NCBI RefSeq assembly: GCF_013127955.1
Contig: NZ_CP053435.1
Coordinates: 5,084,001-5,148,000, forward strand
DNA length: 64,000 bases
Source: Spirosoma taeanense
Lineage (GTDB): Bacteria; Bacteroidota; Bacteroidia; Cytophagales; Spirosomataceae
Reading direction: 5' to 3'
The notes beneath the pieces are model-generated. The model was given only the letters and a program-made list of their open reading frames with translations, was not told where the DNA came from and searched no databases. Shown in pieces: positions 55,215-64,000 of this stretch (positions within the stretch are counted from its first letter, which is position 1; the number at the start of each line of letters is the position of its first letter). The position numbers and the translations under genes were made by a program.

Positions 55215-56246
55215 ATGAGTAAGAAATACGTGTTGGTGGTTCTGGTGTTGACGCTCAGCCGGCTGGCTTTTGCGCAGGATCCGCAATTCACCCAATTTTA
55301 CGCAGCACCGCTTTACCTGAACCCGGCATTTGCCGGGTCGGCGCTGGCTCCGCGCATTACAGCCAACTACCGCAACCAATGGCCCGCTCTCACCAATTAC
55401 GTAACAACGATGGTAGGACTCGACCATTATGTTGAACGCTTCAACAGCGGGGTTGGCTTACTGATTCAGAACGATAACCAGGGCCAGGGCCGTATTCAAT
55501 CTACCGATATTGGCCTGCAATATTCCTACCAGTTTCAGGTTGGTGAAGAGTCATTCGTCCGGCTGGGCCTGCAGGGGTCGTATGTTAACCGTAATGTTAA
55601 CTACTTTGGATTAACAACCGGCGATCAGTTTACGGATCAGGGCTTCATCACCGGCAGCGTTTCGGCTGATCCTACGCTGCTGGGTGGTTCGCCCCGCAAG
55701 AAATACCTTGATTTCTCTACGGGTGGCCTGTTTTATTCCGACTGGTTCTGGATTGGTGCAGCCGCGCATCACATTAACCGCCCCGACCAGGGCCTGTTTG
55801 TGAGCGGTCGTGAACGGTTACCCGTAAAAGGCAGCATCCACGCAGGTCTGCGTATTCCGCTAATGGGCTTTACTGGTCTGGCCGATGAACAGGACCGCGA
55901 AATCAGCTTCTCGCCGGTTATTCTGTATAAATTTCAGGGCAAGTACGATCAGCTGGACCTCGGTGCTTACCTGACGTACTCGCCCATTACGGTGGGTGCC
56001 TATTACCGGGGGATTCCCTTCAAGCGGTATAATCAGACGATCAACAATCACGATGCCATCGCCCTGCTGGCGGGTTACCGGATGGACAAATTTTCGATTG
56101 GCTATAGCTACGATGCCACCATTTCGACACTCGGTGCCAGTGGTGGTTCTCATGAACTGTCGATCTCGTACGTTTTTGAGAAGCCTGAAGGTCGTCGGTC
56201 GGGGGTTAGACGACGCGACAAAAAACTCCCCTGCCCGAAGTTTTAA
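55215..56246 (+). CDS. PorP/SprF family type IX secretion membrane protein
   Basis: The 343-residue outer-membrane barrel has a signal peptide (KYVLVVLVLTLSRLAFAQ) and the family start DPQFTQFYAAPLYLNPAFAGS. Later strands include GLQYSYQFQVGEESFVRLGL and FSIGYSYDATISTLG. SprF-type proteins help export specific gliding-motility-domain proteins through the type IX system. The divergent neighbour has just such a C-terminal domain, so the two probably work as a pair. Confidence 0.9.
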   Translation: MSKKYVLVVLVLTLSRLAFAQDPQFTQFYAAPLYLNPAFAGSALAPRITANYRNQWPALTNYVTTMVGLDHYVERFNSGVGLLIQNDNQGQGRIQSTDIGLQYSYQFQVGEESFVRLGLQGSYVNRNVNYFGLTTGDQFTDQGFITGSVSADPTLLGGSPRKKYLDFSTGGLFYSDWFWIGAAAHHINRPDQGLFVSGRERLPVKGSIHAGLRIPLMGFTGLADEQDREISFSPVILYKFQGKYDQLDLGAYLTYSPITVGAYYRGIPFKRYNQTINNHDAIALLAGYRMDKFSIGYSYDATISTLGASGGSHELSISYVFEKPEGRRSGVRRRDKKLPCPKF

Positions 56247-56287
56247 CGTAGATTTACCAGCGCGGATAACGGATCCGCGCTTTCTTT

Positions 56288-57538
56288 TTATCCCAGATCG
56301 CGGACCACTAATTGCACGGTGTACCGGCTTTTCTGCTCCAGCAGCAGGTTTTTATTCACTAACACCCGATCAATCGTGCTCTGGTTATAATAACGGATCG
56401 TGATTAGCTCCAGCCCGGCGTTATAGCTGACCCGAAAATCCTTCTTCAACTGCTCCAGCAGAGTCGGCACCCGATCTGGATTGTCGTCAACCACGACCGA
56501 AAAGCTGATAGCCGTATTCTGCATGAGGTTGATCTTTACACCTGCCTGCGCGAACCGCCCAAAAATCCGGCTTAGATTATCCTCGGCAATAAACGAAAAG
56601 TCATACGGATGCAGCGAAATCAGCATCTGGTTCACTTTGAAAATAAAGGAAGGCGTCGTCAGATGCTGCTCATAGTTGCCAATGGCGGTTCCCTGTGCTT
56701 CGGGCTGAATAAACGAGCGGACGTAAAGCGGAATACCTTTATTTTGAAGCGGCTTGATCGTTTTCGGGTGGATAACCGTCGCGCCATAATAAGCCAGCTC
56801 AATCGCATCCTGATAAGTCAGTTTTTGCAGCAGCACTGTTTCGTCGAACCACTTCGGATCGGCATTCAGCACACCCGGAACGTCTTTCCAGATTGTGACA
56901 CTCTCGGCATCTGAACAATGCGCGAAGATAGCCGCCGTGTAATCTGACCCCTCCCGACCCAGGGTTGTCGTCCGGCCATCGGCGGTCTGCCCAATAAACC
57001 CCTGCGTAATTGTAACGGCATCCGGCGTTACGGCTTTCGCGATTCGCTGGCTGGTTTCCGACCAGTCCACCTGGCCCTCCCGAAAAGTGCTGTCGGTTCG
57101 GATAAGTTGACGGGCATCCACCCAGCGGGTTGGAACGCCAGTTTGAGTTAAATAAGCCGCTACAATCTGCGTTGAGAGAATTTCACCCAAGGAAACTATC
57201 TGATCGTAAACTTCGTCGAAAGGAGCGCTGGGTGGCTGTTTCAGATAGTTGTCAAGATGGTCGAATGTTTGCTCAACAAGCGTAAAATCGCCTGTAAGCT
57301 CCTCCATGATTGTCTGGTGGTACGTCCGAACAGCCTGCACCCGACTTTGCAGATCAGCCGTTTGCTGGTTGACGTACGCCCGAACGACGTCTTCCAGTGC
57401 ATTTGTTGTTTTGCCCATTGCCGACACAACCACCACGGCATTCTGGCCCTGCGCTCTGACAATCTCGGCCAGATTGCGCACACCAGCCGCATCTTTCACC
57501 GAAGCGCCACCAAACTTAAAAACTTTCATACGGGTCAT
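56288..57538 (-). CDS. lysC: Aspartate kinase
   Basis: This 416-residue enzyme phosphorylates aspartate, the first step to Lys, Met and Thr. The kinase domain starts KVFKFGGASVKDA and has GREGSDYTAA and the segment TIWKDVPGVLNADP. ACT-like regulation is suggested by the C-terminal half (LISLHPYDFSFIAEDNL, GVKINLMQNTAISFSVVVDD). A second ATG (57529) would start directly at MKVFKFGG and may be the real start. It is not fused to homoserine dehydrogenase. A perfect 19-bp hairpin lies just before its start. Confidence 0.92.
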   Translation of the reverse strand: MTRMKVFKFGGASVKDAAGVRNLAEIVRAQGQNAVVVVSAMGKTTNALEDVVRAYVNQQTADLQSRVQAVRTYHQTIMEELTGDFTLVEQTFDHLDNYLKQPPSAPFDEVYDQIVSLGEILSTQIVAAYLTQTGVPTRWVDARQLIRTDSTFREGQVDWSETSQRIAKAVTPDAVTITQGFIGQTADGRTTTLGREGSDYTAAIFAHCSDAESVTIWKDVPGVLNADPKWFDETVLLQKLTYQDAIELAYYGATVIHPKTIKPLQNKGIPLYVRSFIQPEAQGTAIGNYEQHLTTPSFIFKVNQMLISLHPYDFSFIAEDNLSRIFGRFAQAGVKINLMQNTAISFSVVVDDNPDRVPTLLEQLKKDFRVSYNAGLELITIRYYNQSTIDRVLVNKNLLLEQKSRYTVQLVVRDLG

Positions 57539-57544
57539 AAAAAG

Positions 57545-57590
57545 ACGGGATTACAGACTTAACTGAATGCTGTTAAGTCTGTAATCCCGT
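57545..57590 (-). terminator. Strong hairpin between dxs and aspartate kinase gene
   Basis: Arms 57545-57563 and 57572-57590 are exact over 19 bp with an 8-base loop. On the minus strand the stem is followed by CTTTTT and then almost at once by the kinase start. It can terminate dxs and may also limit entry into the kinase gene. Confidence 0.82.
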
Positions 57591-57602
57591 AAAGTTTTAG
57601 TT

Positions 57603-59537
57603 CTATACCGTTACAGCCCGGCCCGTATAGAGCAGTTCACGAACGGCGTCCGCAATTCCCTGCGGATCAAAACCGCACTCGCGATGCAATTCGATCTGCT
57701 CACCGTGTTCGATTACGGCGTCGGGAATGCCAAGCCGTTTAACGCGGGCCATATAGCCGTGGTTAGCCATAAACTCCAGTACCGCGCTGCCGAATCCACC
57801 CATAATACAGCCATCCTCGACAGTTAATACCCGATCAAAACGGCTGAAAATCTGGTGCAACAGTTCTTCATCCAGCGGTTTTACGTACCGCATATCAAAG
57901 TGAGCCGGCCGGATGCCTTCTTTAGCCAGCATCTTCGTAGCTTCAACGGCGTAATTACCAATATGGCCAATGGTCAGGATAGCGACTTCTTCACCGTCGG
58001 CAATCATACGGCCTTTGCCAATGATCTGCTTTTCGAGCGGTGTGCGCCAGTTCGGCATGACGCCCTCACCCCGTGGGTAACGGATGGTAAACGCATTTTT
58101 GCCCTGCTGAACCTCATCCGACTGGGCCGTAAACATCATGTTCCGAAGCTCCTGCTCGTTCATGGGTGCCGCCACAATCATATTAGGAATACACCGCATA
58201 TACGCCAGGTCATAAGCCCCGTGGTGCGTCGGGCCGTCGGCACCGGCAAAACCAGCCCGGTCGAGACAGAAGACAACCGGCAGCTCCTGGATGCAAACGT
58301 CATGAATGACCTGATCGTAGGCCCGTTGCATGAACGTAGAATAGATATTGCAGAACACTACTTCGCCCTGCGTCGCCATCCCGGCCGAGAACGTTACGGC
58401 GTGCTGCTCAGCAATACCAACGTCGAAGGCCCGGCTGGGCATGGCTTTCATCATGATATTCATGGATGAGCCGGAGGGCATAGCGGGCGTTACGCCCACA
58501 ACCCGGGGATTTTTCTCAGCCAGTTCCACCAGCGTATGCCCGAATACATCCTGGTACTTTGGGGGCTGGGGGGTGTCGTAAACTTTCTTGGTAATCACAC
58601 CCGTCACCTTATCGAACAGACCGGGTGCGTGCCACTTGGTCTGATCTTTTTCGGCCGGGGCATAGCCTTTCCCTTTTACGGTCAGTACGTGCAGGAGTTT
58701 AGGGCCGGGAATATTTTTTAGATCATCAAGAACACTAACCAGATGATCGATGTCATGCCCGTCAATCGGCCCAAAGTAGCGCAGGTGAAGCGACTCAAAC
58801 AGATTGCTTTGCTCCAGAAGCGAGCTTTTGATTCCCGACTGCACCTGCGAAACCAGTTCCTGCGCCGTCTTGCCGAGCTTATCCATCTTACCGAGCAGAT
58901 TCCAGATCTCGTCTTTAACCTTGTTATAAGTCTGCGAGGTGGTGATGTCGGTCAGATACTCGCGCAAAGCACCCACGTTCGGGTCAATGCTCATGCAGTT
59001 ATCGTTCAGGACAATCAGCAGGTTACTATCTGTTGCACCGGCGTGATTCATGCCCTCGAAGGCTTCACCGGCGGTCAGGGCGCCATCACCAATGACCGCG
59101 ATATGGTTACGAGTCGTATTACCCTGTAGCTGCGATGCAACCGCCATACCCAGCGCAGCCGAAATAGATGTTGACGAGTGCCCAACACCAAACGCATCGT
59201 ATGGACTTTCCTTCCGTTTCGGAAAACCCGAAATACCTTTATAAAACCGGTTTGTGTGGAACCGATCACGCCGTCCGGTCAGAATCTTGTGGCCGTAAGC
59301 CTGGTGGCCTACATCCCATACCAATTGATCGTCGGGCGTGTTGAATACGTAGTGCAGGGCAACGGTCAATTCAACTACACCGAGACTGGCACCGAAGTGA
59401 CCACCATAAACGGAAACATCGTCAATAATGAACTGACGTAATTCGTCGGCAAGCTGGGGTAGGCGGGATTTATCGAGTTTACGAAGATCGTCAGGCGTGT
59501 TGATCGTGGCCAGAAGACTGCCGGGGGTAATCAGCAT
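57603..59537 (-). CDS. dxs: 1-deoxy-D-xylulose-5-phosphate synthase
   Basis: This TPP enzyme joins pyruvate and glyceraldehyde-3-phosphate at the entry of the MEP isoprenoid pathway. The 644-residue protein has GHQAYGHKILTGRRD, the TPP motif GDGALTAGEAFEGMNHAG, VHVLT-like LLHVLTVKGKGYAPAE, and the C-terminal FVEDG-like LTVEDGCIMGGFGSAV. Length is standard. It ends 65 bp before the aspartate kinase start, with a terminator-like hairpin between. Confidence 0.97.
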   Translation of the reverse strand: MLITPGSLLATINTPDDLRKLDKSRLPQLADELRQFIIDDVSVYGGHFGASLGVVELTVALHYVFNTPDDQLVWDVGHQAYGHKILTGRRDRFHTNRFYKGISGFPKRKESPYDAFGVGHSSTSISAALGMAVASQLQGNTTRNHIAVIGDGALTAGEAFEGMNHAGATDSNLLIVLNDNCMSIDPNVGALREYLTDITTSQTYNKVKDEIWNLLGKMDKLGKTAQELVSQVQSGIKSSLLEQSNLFESLHLRYFGPIDGHDIDHLVSVLDDLKNIPGPKLLHVLTVKGKGYAPAEKDQTKWHAPGLFDKVTGVITKKVYDTPQPPKYQDVFGHTLVELAEKNPRVVGVTPAMPSGSSMNIMMKAMPSRAFDVGIAEQHAVTFSAGMATQGEVVFCNIYSTFMQRAYDQVIHDVCIQELPVVFCLDRAGFAGADGPTHHGAYDLAYMRCIPNMIVAAPMNEQELRNMMFTAQSDEVQQGKNAFTIRYPRGEGVMPNWRTPLEKQIIGKGRMIADGEEVAILTIGHIGNYAVEATKMLAKEGIRPAHFDMRYVKPLDEELLHQIFSRFDRVLTVEDGCIMGGFGSAVLEFMANHGYMARVKRLGIPDAVIEHGEQIELHRECGFDPQGIADAVRELLYTGRAVTV

Positions 59538-59654
59538 GATGATGAGCAGTAAAGCGTCTGTTTTACAACAACAAACAGACAGATTACAATGTTTCTATCG
59601 GCGGTTCGTCTATTGCGTTGGGACAGCGAAGCTACTACTTTTTTTACCAATTAT

Positions 59655-59711
59655 AAAAAATCTAAGCCCTCAGCCGCCTATAGACATACGCAGACGTTGA
59701 GAGCTTAGATT
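59655..59711 (-). terminator. Terminator of the mutL-rhomboid operon
   Basis: AATCTAAGCCCTCA (59659-59672) pairs with 59698-59711, one mismatch. On the minus strand six T's follow. It lies 95 bp after the second rhomboid stop. Confidence 0.8.
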
Positions 59712-59805
59712 AAAAAAAGAATAAGTATAAACCTATCGGGCTGTTTCAAACTGCAGGTTATTCTTCATAAACGCTCTCCAGAACTGACATTGTTCCAGAG
59801 CTTTC

Positions 59806-60729
59806 TTAGTTCCGCTGGCTGGCCCGAAACAGTTTCTGTTTCTCTTCACGGGTCAGACTTTCGTAACCAGAGCGTGAAATCTTATCCAGAATCATATCGA
59901 CCTCATCCTGATCGGGCGTCGAAATCGAAGCCGACGAACTTCCAGCCGATGCATAGGTGCTGGCCTGCGTACTGGCGTTGCTACGCTGCCGATACGAGAC
60001 CTTTACGGCTGGTTTCGGCTTAAATAGATTGCTCCAGCCTTCCATCATCCAGTAAATTGGCCGTCCCAGATCGGTGCCGCTCTGCAACAGCTTTACGTAG
60101 CAGAACCCCATGATAGCGCCACCTAAATGGGCCAGGTTCCCACCTGCATTCGGCCCGGCCGACTGCGCAATGGACAGCACAATGAAGAAAAAAACGATAT
60201 ACTTAATCCGGACCGGACCAAAGAACAGCAAATGAAAGGTATAGTTTGGCAGTAACGTTGCCGCGCCAACCGCCACCGAAAACGCAGCTCCCGAAGCACC
60301 CAGCATCCGTGCGTCCTGAACCTGATTCTGGAAGTAGGGTACCAGATTATACATGGCCAGATACAGCAGGCCACCCGCCAGACCGCCCATAATATACAGC
60401 CCAACCAACCGCCGATTACCCAGATACTCGTCAATCAAACGCCCGAACCAGTACAGGAACAGCATATTGTAGAGAATATGGAAAATGTCCTCATGCGTGA
60501 AGAAATACGTTATGAGGGTCCAGGGTTTATACAGTACTGCACCTAAGTTAGCGGGTATGGTCAGTTGGTTGAGTATAAGGGCATACGTTCCCGGGGCCTG
60601 CGCCATAGCAAAACCAACTTTTGCCAGCAACAGCACAAGAAACACAACCGTGTTTATCAATATCAATTGCACCAACGTGTTGTTGGGCTTGTTGAATTCG
60701 CTTCGAAAGTCATCAAACAACCCGCTCAT
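59806..60729 (-). CDS. Rhomboid family intramembrane serine protease
   Basis: This 307-residue membrane protein has six to seven helices, the catalytic Ser in GASGAAFSV and the His in NLAHLGGAIMG, and the L1-loop-type WTLITYFFTHEDIFHILYNM. A polar C-terminal tail rich in Ser/Thr (about 70 residues) follows. I start at ATG 60729; a GTG at 60732 overlaps the upstream stop (TAGTG). It is the last gene of a mutL-rhomboid-rhomboid operon. Substrates are unknown. Confidence 0.9.
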   Translation of the reverse strand: MSGLFDDFRSEFNKPNNTLVQLILINTVVFLVLLLAKVGFAMAQAPGTYALILNQLTIPANLGAVLYKPWTLITYFFTHEDIFHILYNMLFLYWFGRLIDEYLGNRRLVGLYIMGGLAGGLLYLAMYNLVPYFQNQVQDARMLGASGAAFSVAVGAATLLPNYTFHLLFFGPVRIKYIVFFFIVLSIAQSAGPNAGGNLAHLGGAIMGFCYVKLLQSGTDLGRPIYWMMEGWSNLFKPKPAVKVSYRQRSNASTQASTYASAGSSSASISTPDQDEVDMILDKISRSGYESLTREEKQKLFRASQRN

Positions 60730-60731
60730 CA

Positions 60732-61511
60732 CTAATAGAAATTTTTTCGTTGTGAACCCCAGTATTTTACTAAAATAAACGCAAACAACATGCCGCCAAT
60801 GTGCGCAAAATGGGCTACGTTGTCGGCCTGAGCCCGGTAGATCCCTGTGTAAAGTTCATAAGCCCCGTAAAAGATAACGAGGTATTTCGCTTTGACTGGT
60901 ATAGGTGGAAACAATAAAAATAACTGAGTGTTCGGAAACAATAACCCAAACCCCATAATCACGCCAAAAATCGCACCAGAAGCGCCAACCATCGGTTCAT
61001 TGACCTGACCGGCATATAACCGGTTCACTATCTGCAGACTTCCATCAATAAACTGCTGGTTGTCCGGCTGCTGCTCAAATCGCTCAGCAAACGAAGCTAC
61101 CTGATCATACAGCGATTGGGCATACATGTCAATAAAACTCATGAACCCATCTGGTGTTGGAGCTAACCGGTAATCCTGAACAGCTTCATATACGTCGCGT
61201 ATCTCAAAATAGTTTATGCCCGAAAATAACAGAGCCGCCCCCAATCCCGTAAAAAAGTAAAAGAACGTAAATCGTTTTGGCCCCCAGAATCGCTCCAGCA
61301 TTGGACCAAAGACGATCAGGCCAATCATATTGCTGAAAATGTGCCCAAATCCGCCGTGCAGAAACATATGCGTCAGCAACTGAATCGGGCTAAACATGTC
61401 TGACAGAAACGAGTGCAGACCAAACTGCTGGATTATGCTTTCATTGGTGACAAAAAAAACCAGAACGTTTATAATCAGAATAGTACGTACAACTGGGGTA
61501 AGGGCAAACAT
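60732..61511 (-). CDS. Rhomboid family intramembrane serine protease
   Basis: The 259-residue protein has the Ser motif MVGASGAIFGVIMGFG, the His in HFAHIGGMLFAF and the WR-like loop LLTHMFLHGGFGHIFSNMIG. About six helices are visible, with a longer soluble insert (residues about 105-165) before the Ser helix. It follows mutL by 37 bp and is followed at once by a second rhomboid gene; the pair are divergent copies or partners. Confidence 0.9.
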   Translation of the reverse strand: MFALTPVVRTILIINVLVFFVTNESIIQQFGLHSFLSDMFSPIQLLTHMFLHGGFGHIFSNMIGLIVFGPMLERFWGPKRFTFFYFFTGLGAALLFSGINYFEIRDVYEAVQDYRLAPTPDGFMSFIDMYAQSLYDQVASFAERFEQQPDNQQFIDGSLQIVNRLYAGQVNEPMVGASGAIFGVIMGFGLLFPNTQLFLLFPPIPVKAKYLVIFYGAYELYTGIYRAQADNVAHFAHIGGMLFAFILVKYWGSQRKNFY

Positions 61512-61548
61512 CGTTTCTTTTTTCTAATTTACCCTTTTAACTCATTTG

Positions 61549-63531
61549 TTATCGAAAAAGTCCCGCAATCTTATCTAAAGTAAGCACTGTCGTAACCGGT
61601 TCGCCGGTGGGCGTATAGCTCGGGTTCGAAGAGGCAAACAACTGATTGACCAACGCTTTGCGCTCCGTCAGGCTCAACCGGGCGGTATGCCGTGCCGCCG
61701 ACCGTCTGGCCAGCGACCGCGCCAGCGCTTCAACCCGGTCTAGCTTTAATCGGCCGGTATCGGCCCGCAGCTGAGCCAGCAGGTTTGCAAAAAGCTCTTC
61801 CTCGTTTTCGCCCGTTGTCAGCGTCGGTACGCCCCGAATGATGAACGTGCTCTGCCCCAGTTCATCGAACTGAAAGCCGAGGTTCGTCAGATCATCCTGC
61901 AAATCTAAGGCAAGTTGAAAATCAACCGGCGTCAGCGTTACAGTTTTTGGAAAAAGTAGTTGCTGCGAAACCCCGTTCCGCTTGGTAAGGGCCGAGTGAA
62001 ACTGATCATACAGGATTCGCTCGTAGGCCCGACGCTGATCTATGAGCATCACGCCCGACTTGATAGTTGCCAGCAGGTAGCGATTCTGTACCTGCACGAT
62101 ATTTTCGTCTTCTACCACCACGGGCGCGTCGTCCTGAATCTGATTGGCGCGACTGCCCAGCGTAACCGGTTCCGCTTCCACGGGTTCGCTGCTAACCGGC
62201 GCGGGTTTTGCCGGTCCTAACCAATCGCCGGGTACCTGTTCGGCGGGTGCCGACTCCGGTTTTTCAGCAACCGATTCAAAAAGAGCCTGCCAATTATTAA
62301 CCGACGGCTTTTTCGGAACGTCAAAACTCTTTCCGGCGGCCTTATCCAACGATTCACTGCGCAATGCAGTCCGTTCTGTTTTAGGCTGTGTGGTCGGCGC
62401 GGTCGAACCACCGGTTGCCCAGGAGGGCGTAATGGGCCGGGGAAGGTCAGCTTTTGATTCTACGGATGAAGCTTTATCAAAGCCAGCCCGTCCACCGGAC
62501 AGAAAATTAACGTCGGAATCAAAATCAAGCGACGGAGCCAGGTTATATACCCCGACGGCTTTCCGCACAGCGGCCATCATAATGGCATAGACGGACCGTT
62601 CATCATCGAACTTGATCTCGGTTTTGGTCGGGTGAATGTTGATGTCGATATGCGACGGATCAATATCAATAAACAGCACATAGAACGGATGGCTACCCTC
62701 TGGCAGAGTTCCTTCGTAGGCGCCCACTACTGCGTGGTGCAGGTAGTTATGTTTGATGTACCGGTTATTAACGAAGAAAAATTGTTCGTTACGGGCTTTT
62801 TTGGCCGACTCAGGCTTGCCAATGTAGCCCCGTACTGTTACGTAGGGCGTCTGTTCGTCGCAGTAGTTTAACTGCTCGCGGTAGCTCTTGCCAAACATAT
62901 CAATGATTCGGCGGCTTAGCTTTCCGGCGGGTAGGTTATAAATTTCCTGATCGTTGTGGAAGAGTGAAAACGCTACTTCCGGATTTGCCAGAGCCACCCG
63001 CTGAAACTCGTCCAGAATATGACGCATCTCAACCGAGTTGGATTTCAGAAAGTTACGTCGGGCCGGAACGTTGAAAAACAGATTTTTAATGAGCAGGTTT
63101 GTACCCGGCAAACAGGACACCGCTTCCTGCGCCCTGATATCCGAGCCTTCAATCCGGATCAGCGTGCCGAGTTCGTCATCGGCCCGGCGCGTGCGCATTT
63201 CTATCTGCGATACGGCGGCTATTGACGCCAGGGCTTCGCCCCGGAAACCCATGGTTCTGATCCGGAACAGGTCGTCCGACGAGCGAATTTTAGACGTCGC
63301 ATGCCGCTCAAAACTCATACGGGCATCCGTCTCGGTCATCCCGACGCCATCGTCCACGATCTGAATCAGATTCCGGCCAGCCTCGCGAATGATTACCTGT
63401 ACCGACTTCGCCTTTGCATCGACCGAATTCTCCAGCAACTCTTTAACTACCGACGCCGGCCGCTGCACTACTTCCCCAGCCGCAATCTGGTTGGCAATCG
63501 AATCGGGCAGCAGTTGTATGACATTTACCAT
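61549..63531 (-). CDS. mutL: DNA mismatch repair protein MutL
   Basis: This GHKL ATPase links mismatch recognition to repair. The 660-residue protein has the N-terminal motifs LLENSVDAKAK, DDGVGM, TSKI and GFRGEALASI, a transducer domain, a Pro/Ser-rich linker (residues about 345-460) and a C-terminal dimerisation domain. The endonuclease motif DQHAxxER is DQRRAYER here, and the CPHGRP-type motif reads TPTGEP, so nickase activity is doubtful. It heads an operon with two rhomboid genes. Confidence 0.95.
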   Translation of the reverse strand: MVNVIQLLPDSIANQIAAGEVVQRPASVVKELLENSVDAKAKSVQVIIREAGRNLIQIVDDGVGMTETDARMSFERHATSKIRSSDDLFRIRTMGFRGEALASIAAVSQIEMRTRRADDELGTLIRIEGSDIRAQEAVSCLPGTNLLIKNLFFNVPARRNFLKSNSVEMRHILDEFQRVALANPEVAFSLFHNDQEIYNLPAGKLSRRIIDMFGKSYREQLNYCDEQTPYVTVRGYIGKPESAKKARNEQFFFVNNRYIKHNYLHHAVVGAYEGTLPEGSHPFYVLFIDIDPSHIDINIHPTKTEIKFDDERSVYAIMMAAVRKAVGVYNLAPSLDFDSDVNFLSGGRAGFDKASSVESKADLPRPITPSWATGGSTAPTTQPKTERTALRSESLDKAAGKSFDVPKKPSVNNWQALFESVAEKPESAPAEQVPGDWLGPAKPAPVSSEPVEAEPVTLGSRANQIQDDAPVVVEDENIVQVQNRYLLATIKSGVMLIDQRRAYERILYDQFHSALTKRNGVSQQLLFPKTVTLTPVDFQLALDLQDDLTNLGFQFDELGQSTFIIRGVPTLTTGENEEELFANLLAQLRADTGRLKLDRVEALARSLARRSAARHTARLSLTERKALVNQLFASSNPSYTPTGEPVTTVLTLDKIAGLFR

Positions 63532-63592
63532 AACTAATCAATCCTTCCGAACGATGAATGTCGTTCTTTACAAGATACAACAAAATTAGCCT

Positions 63593-63636
63593 AAAAAAAA
63601 GCCCCTATCCAACGGTTTTCGCGCAGGACAGGGGCT
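63593..63636 (-). terminator. Terminator after dihydrolipoyl dehydrogenase gene
   Basis: AGCCCCT and AGGGGCT form a stem with further TCC/GGA pairs around a 20-base loop. On the minus strand eight T's follow. It lies 52 bp after the lpd stop and 62 bp before the mutL start. Confidence 0.85.
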
Positions 63637-63687
63637 GATTTGGTTTTCTGTTTCGGCAATAGACCCGAAACTGCGTACGCCACTCAA

Positions 63688-64000
63688 CTACAGGTGAATG
63701 GCCTCACCGTAAGCCGCTTCGGTAGCGTCTTTGATCGCTTCCGACATGGTCGGGTGTGGGTGAACGGATTTCAGAATTTCTTCGCCGGTCGTTTCGAGCT
63801 TCCGGGCGGCTACTACTTCGGCAATCATTTCGGTTACGTTATTGCCAATGAAGTGTGCGCCCAGGAATTCGCCGTATTTAGCGTCGAAAATCACCTTTAC
63901 AAAGCCTTCCGGTGTACCAGAAGCTTTGGCCTTACCTGATGCCGTGAAGGGAAATTTACCTACTTTCAGCTCATAACCGGCTTCACGAGCGGCCTTCTCC
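63688..64000 (-). CDS. lpdA: Dihydrolipoyl dehydrogenase (C-terminal part, cut by window edge)
   Basis: The frame is open to base 64000 and ends at TAG 63688. The 103 or so visible residues are the dimerisation domain: YELKVGKFPFTASGKA, GFVKVIFDAKYGEFLG, AHFIGNNVTEMIAE and the active-site His-Glu segment HPHPTMSEAIKDA. This E3 enzyme reoxidises dihydrolipoamide in 2-oxoacid dehydrogenases and the glycine cleavage system; gcvP is in the same window, but not adjacent. Confidence 0.95.
   Translation of the reverse strand, partial: EKAAREAGYELKVGKFPFTASGKAKASGTPEGFVKVIFDAKYGEFLGAHFIGNNVTEMIAEVVAARKLETTGEEILKSVHPHPTMSEAIKDATEAAYGEAIHL

Noticed and set aside
57855..58469. 204-codon plus-strand frame within dxs
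   Set aside because: Antisense to dxs, which is certain; the composition is a shadow of it.

Overview
The window is about 64 kb of chromosome from a Bacteroidota bacterium, most probably a Cytophagales relative of Spirosoma. The evidence is the short NuoG without a molybdopterin domain, a PorP/SprF protein beside a gliding-motility C-terminal-domain protein, TAnnTTTG-type promoters, and densely packed genes of moderate G+C. There are no insertion sequences, phage genes or CRISPR arrays. Most of the window is housekeeping and cell-envelope genes.

Layout. 1-7.8 kb: respiratory complex I genes nuoB (cut by the window edge) to nuoJ, closed by a terminator; nuoK-N are not here. 7.9-13.3 kb: a thiolase and a long acyl-CoA dehydrogenase, separated by a LysM protein; their promoter regions share a palindrome TAGTATGC-NN-GCATAnnA. 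13.3-19.2 kb: a degenerate acylphosphatase, a GyrI-like protein, a Tat-exported Gfo/Idh/MocA oxidoreductase, an operon of two outer-membrane proteins around a GDPD lipoprotein, and a phosphoesterase. 19.5-22.6 kb: HxlR regulator, fatty-acid desaturase, CFA-synthase-like methyltransferase and two small genes. 22.6-28.8 kb: a vWA-like lipoprotein, a conserved secreted protein, an amidohydrolase, a nitrilase-family enzyme and an M28 peptidase. 29-33.8 kb: a methyltransferase and a glycan cassette (GT2, DUF2304, GT2, polytopic membrane protein); the last gene is broken by a frameshift in a G6 tract. 34-45 kb: gcvP, atpD-atpC, an M20 peptidase, a TPR membrane protein and an orphan ABC ATPase.

The most striking locus is 45.2-46.1 kb. 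The initiator tRNA-fMet(CAU) gene is interrupted between U33 and C34 by a 293-nt group I intron with recognisable P, Q, R and S elements. Just downstream on the same strand lies a 150-residue PD-(D/E)XK endonuclease resembling I-Ssp6803I, the homing enzyme of the cyanobacterial tRNA-fMet intron. Here the endonuclease gene lies outside the intron, beyond the tRNA terminator.

46.2-64 kb: era, der, a DMT transporter, an ArsR-like regulator, ruvB, the T9SS-linked PKD protein and its divergent PorP/SprF partner, aspartate kinase, dxs, and a mutL-rhomboid-rhomboid operon. The window ends in the 3' part of a dihydrolipoyl dehydrogenase gene.
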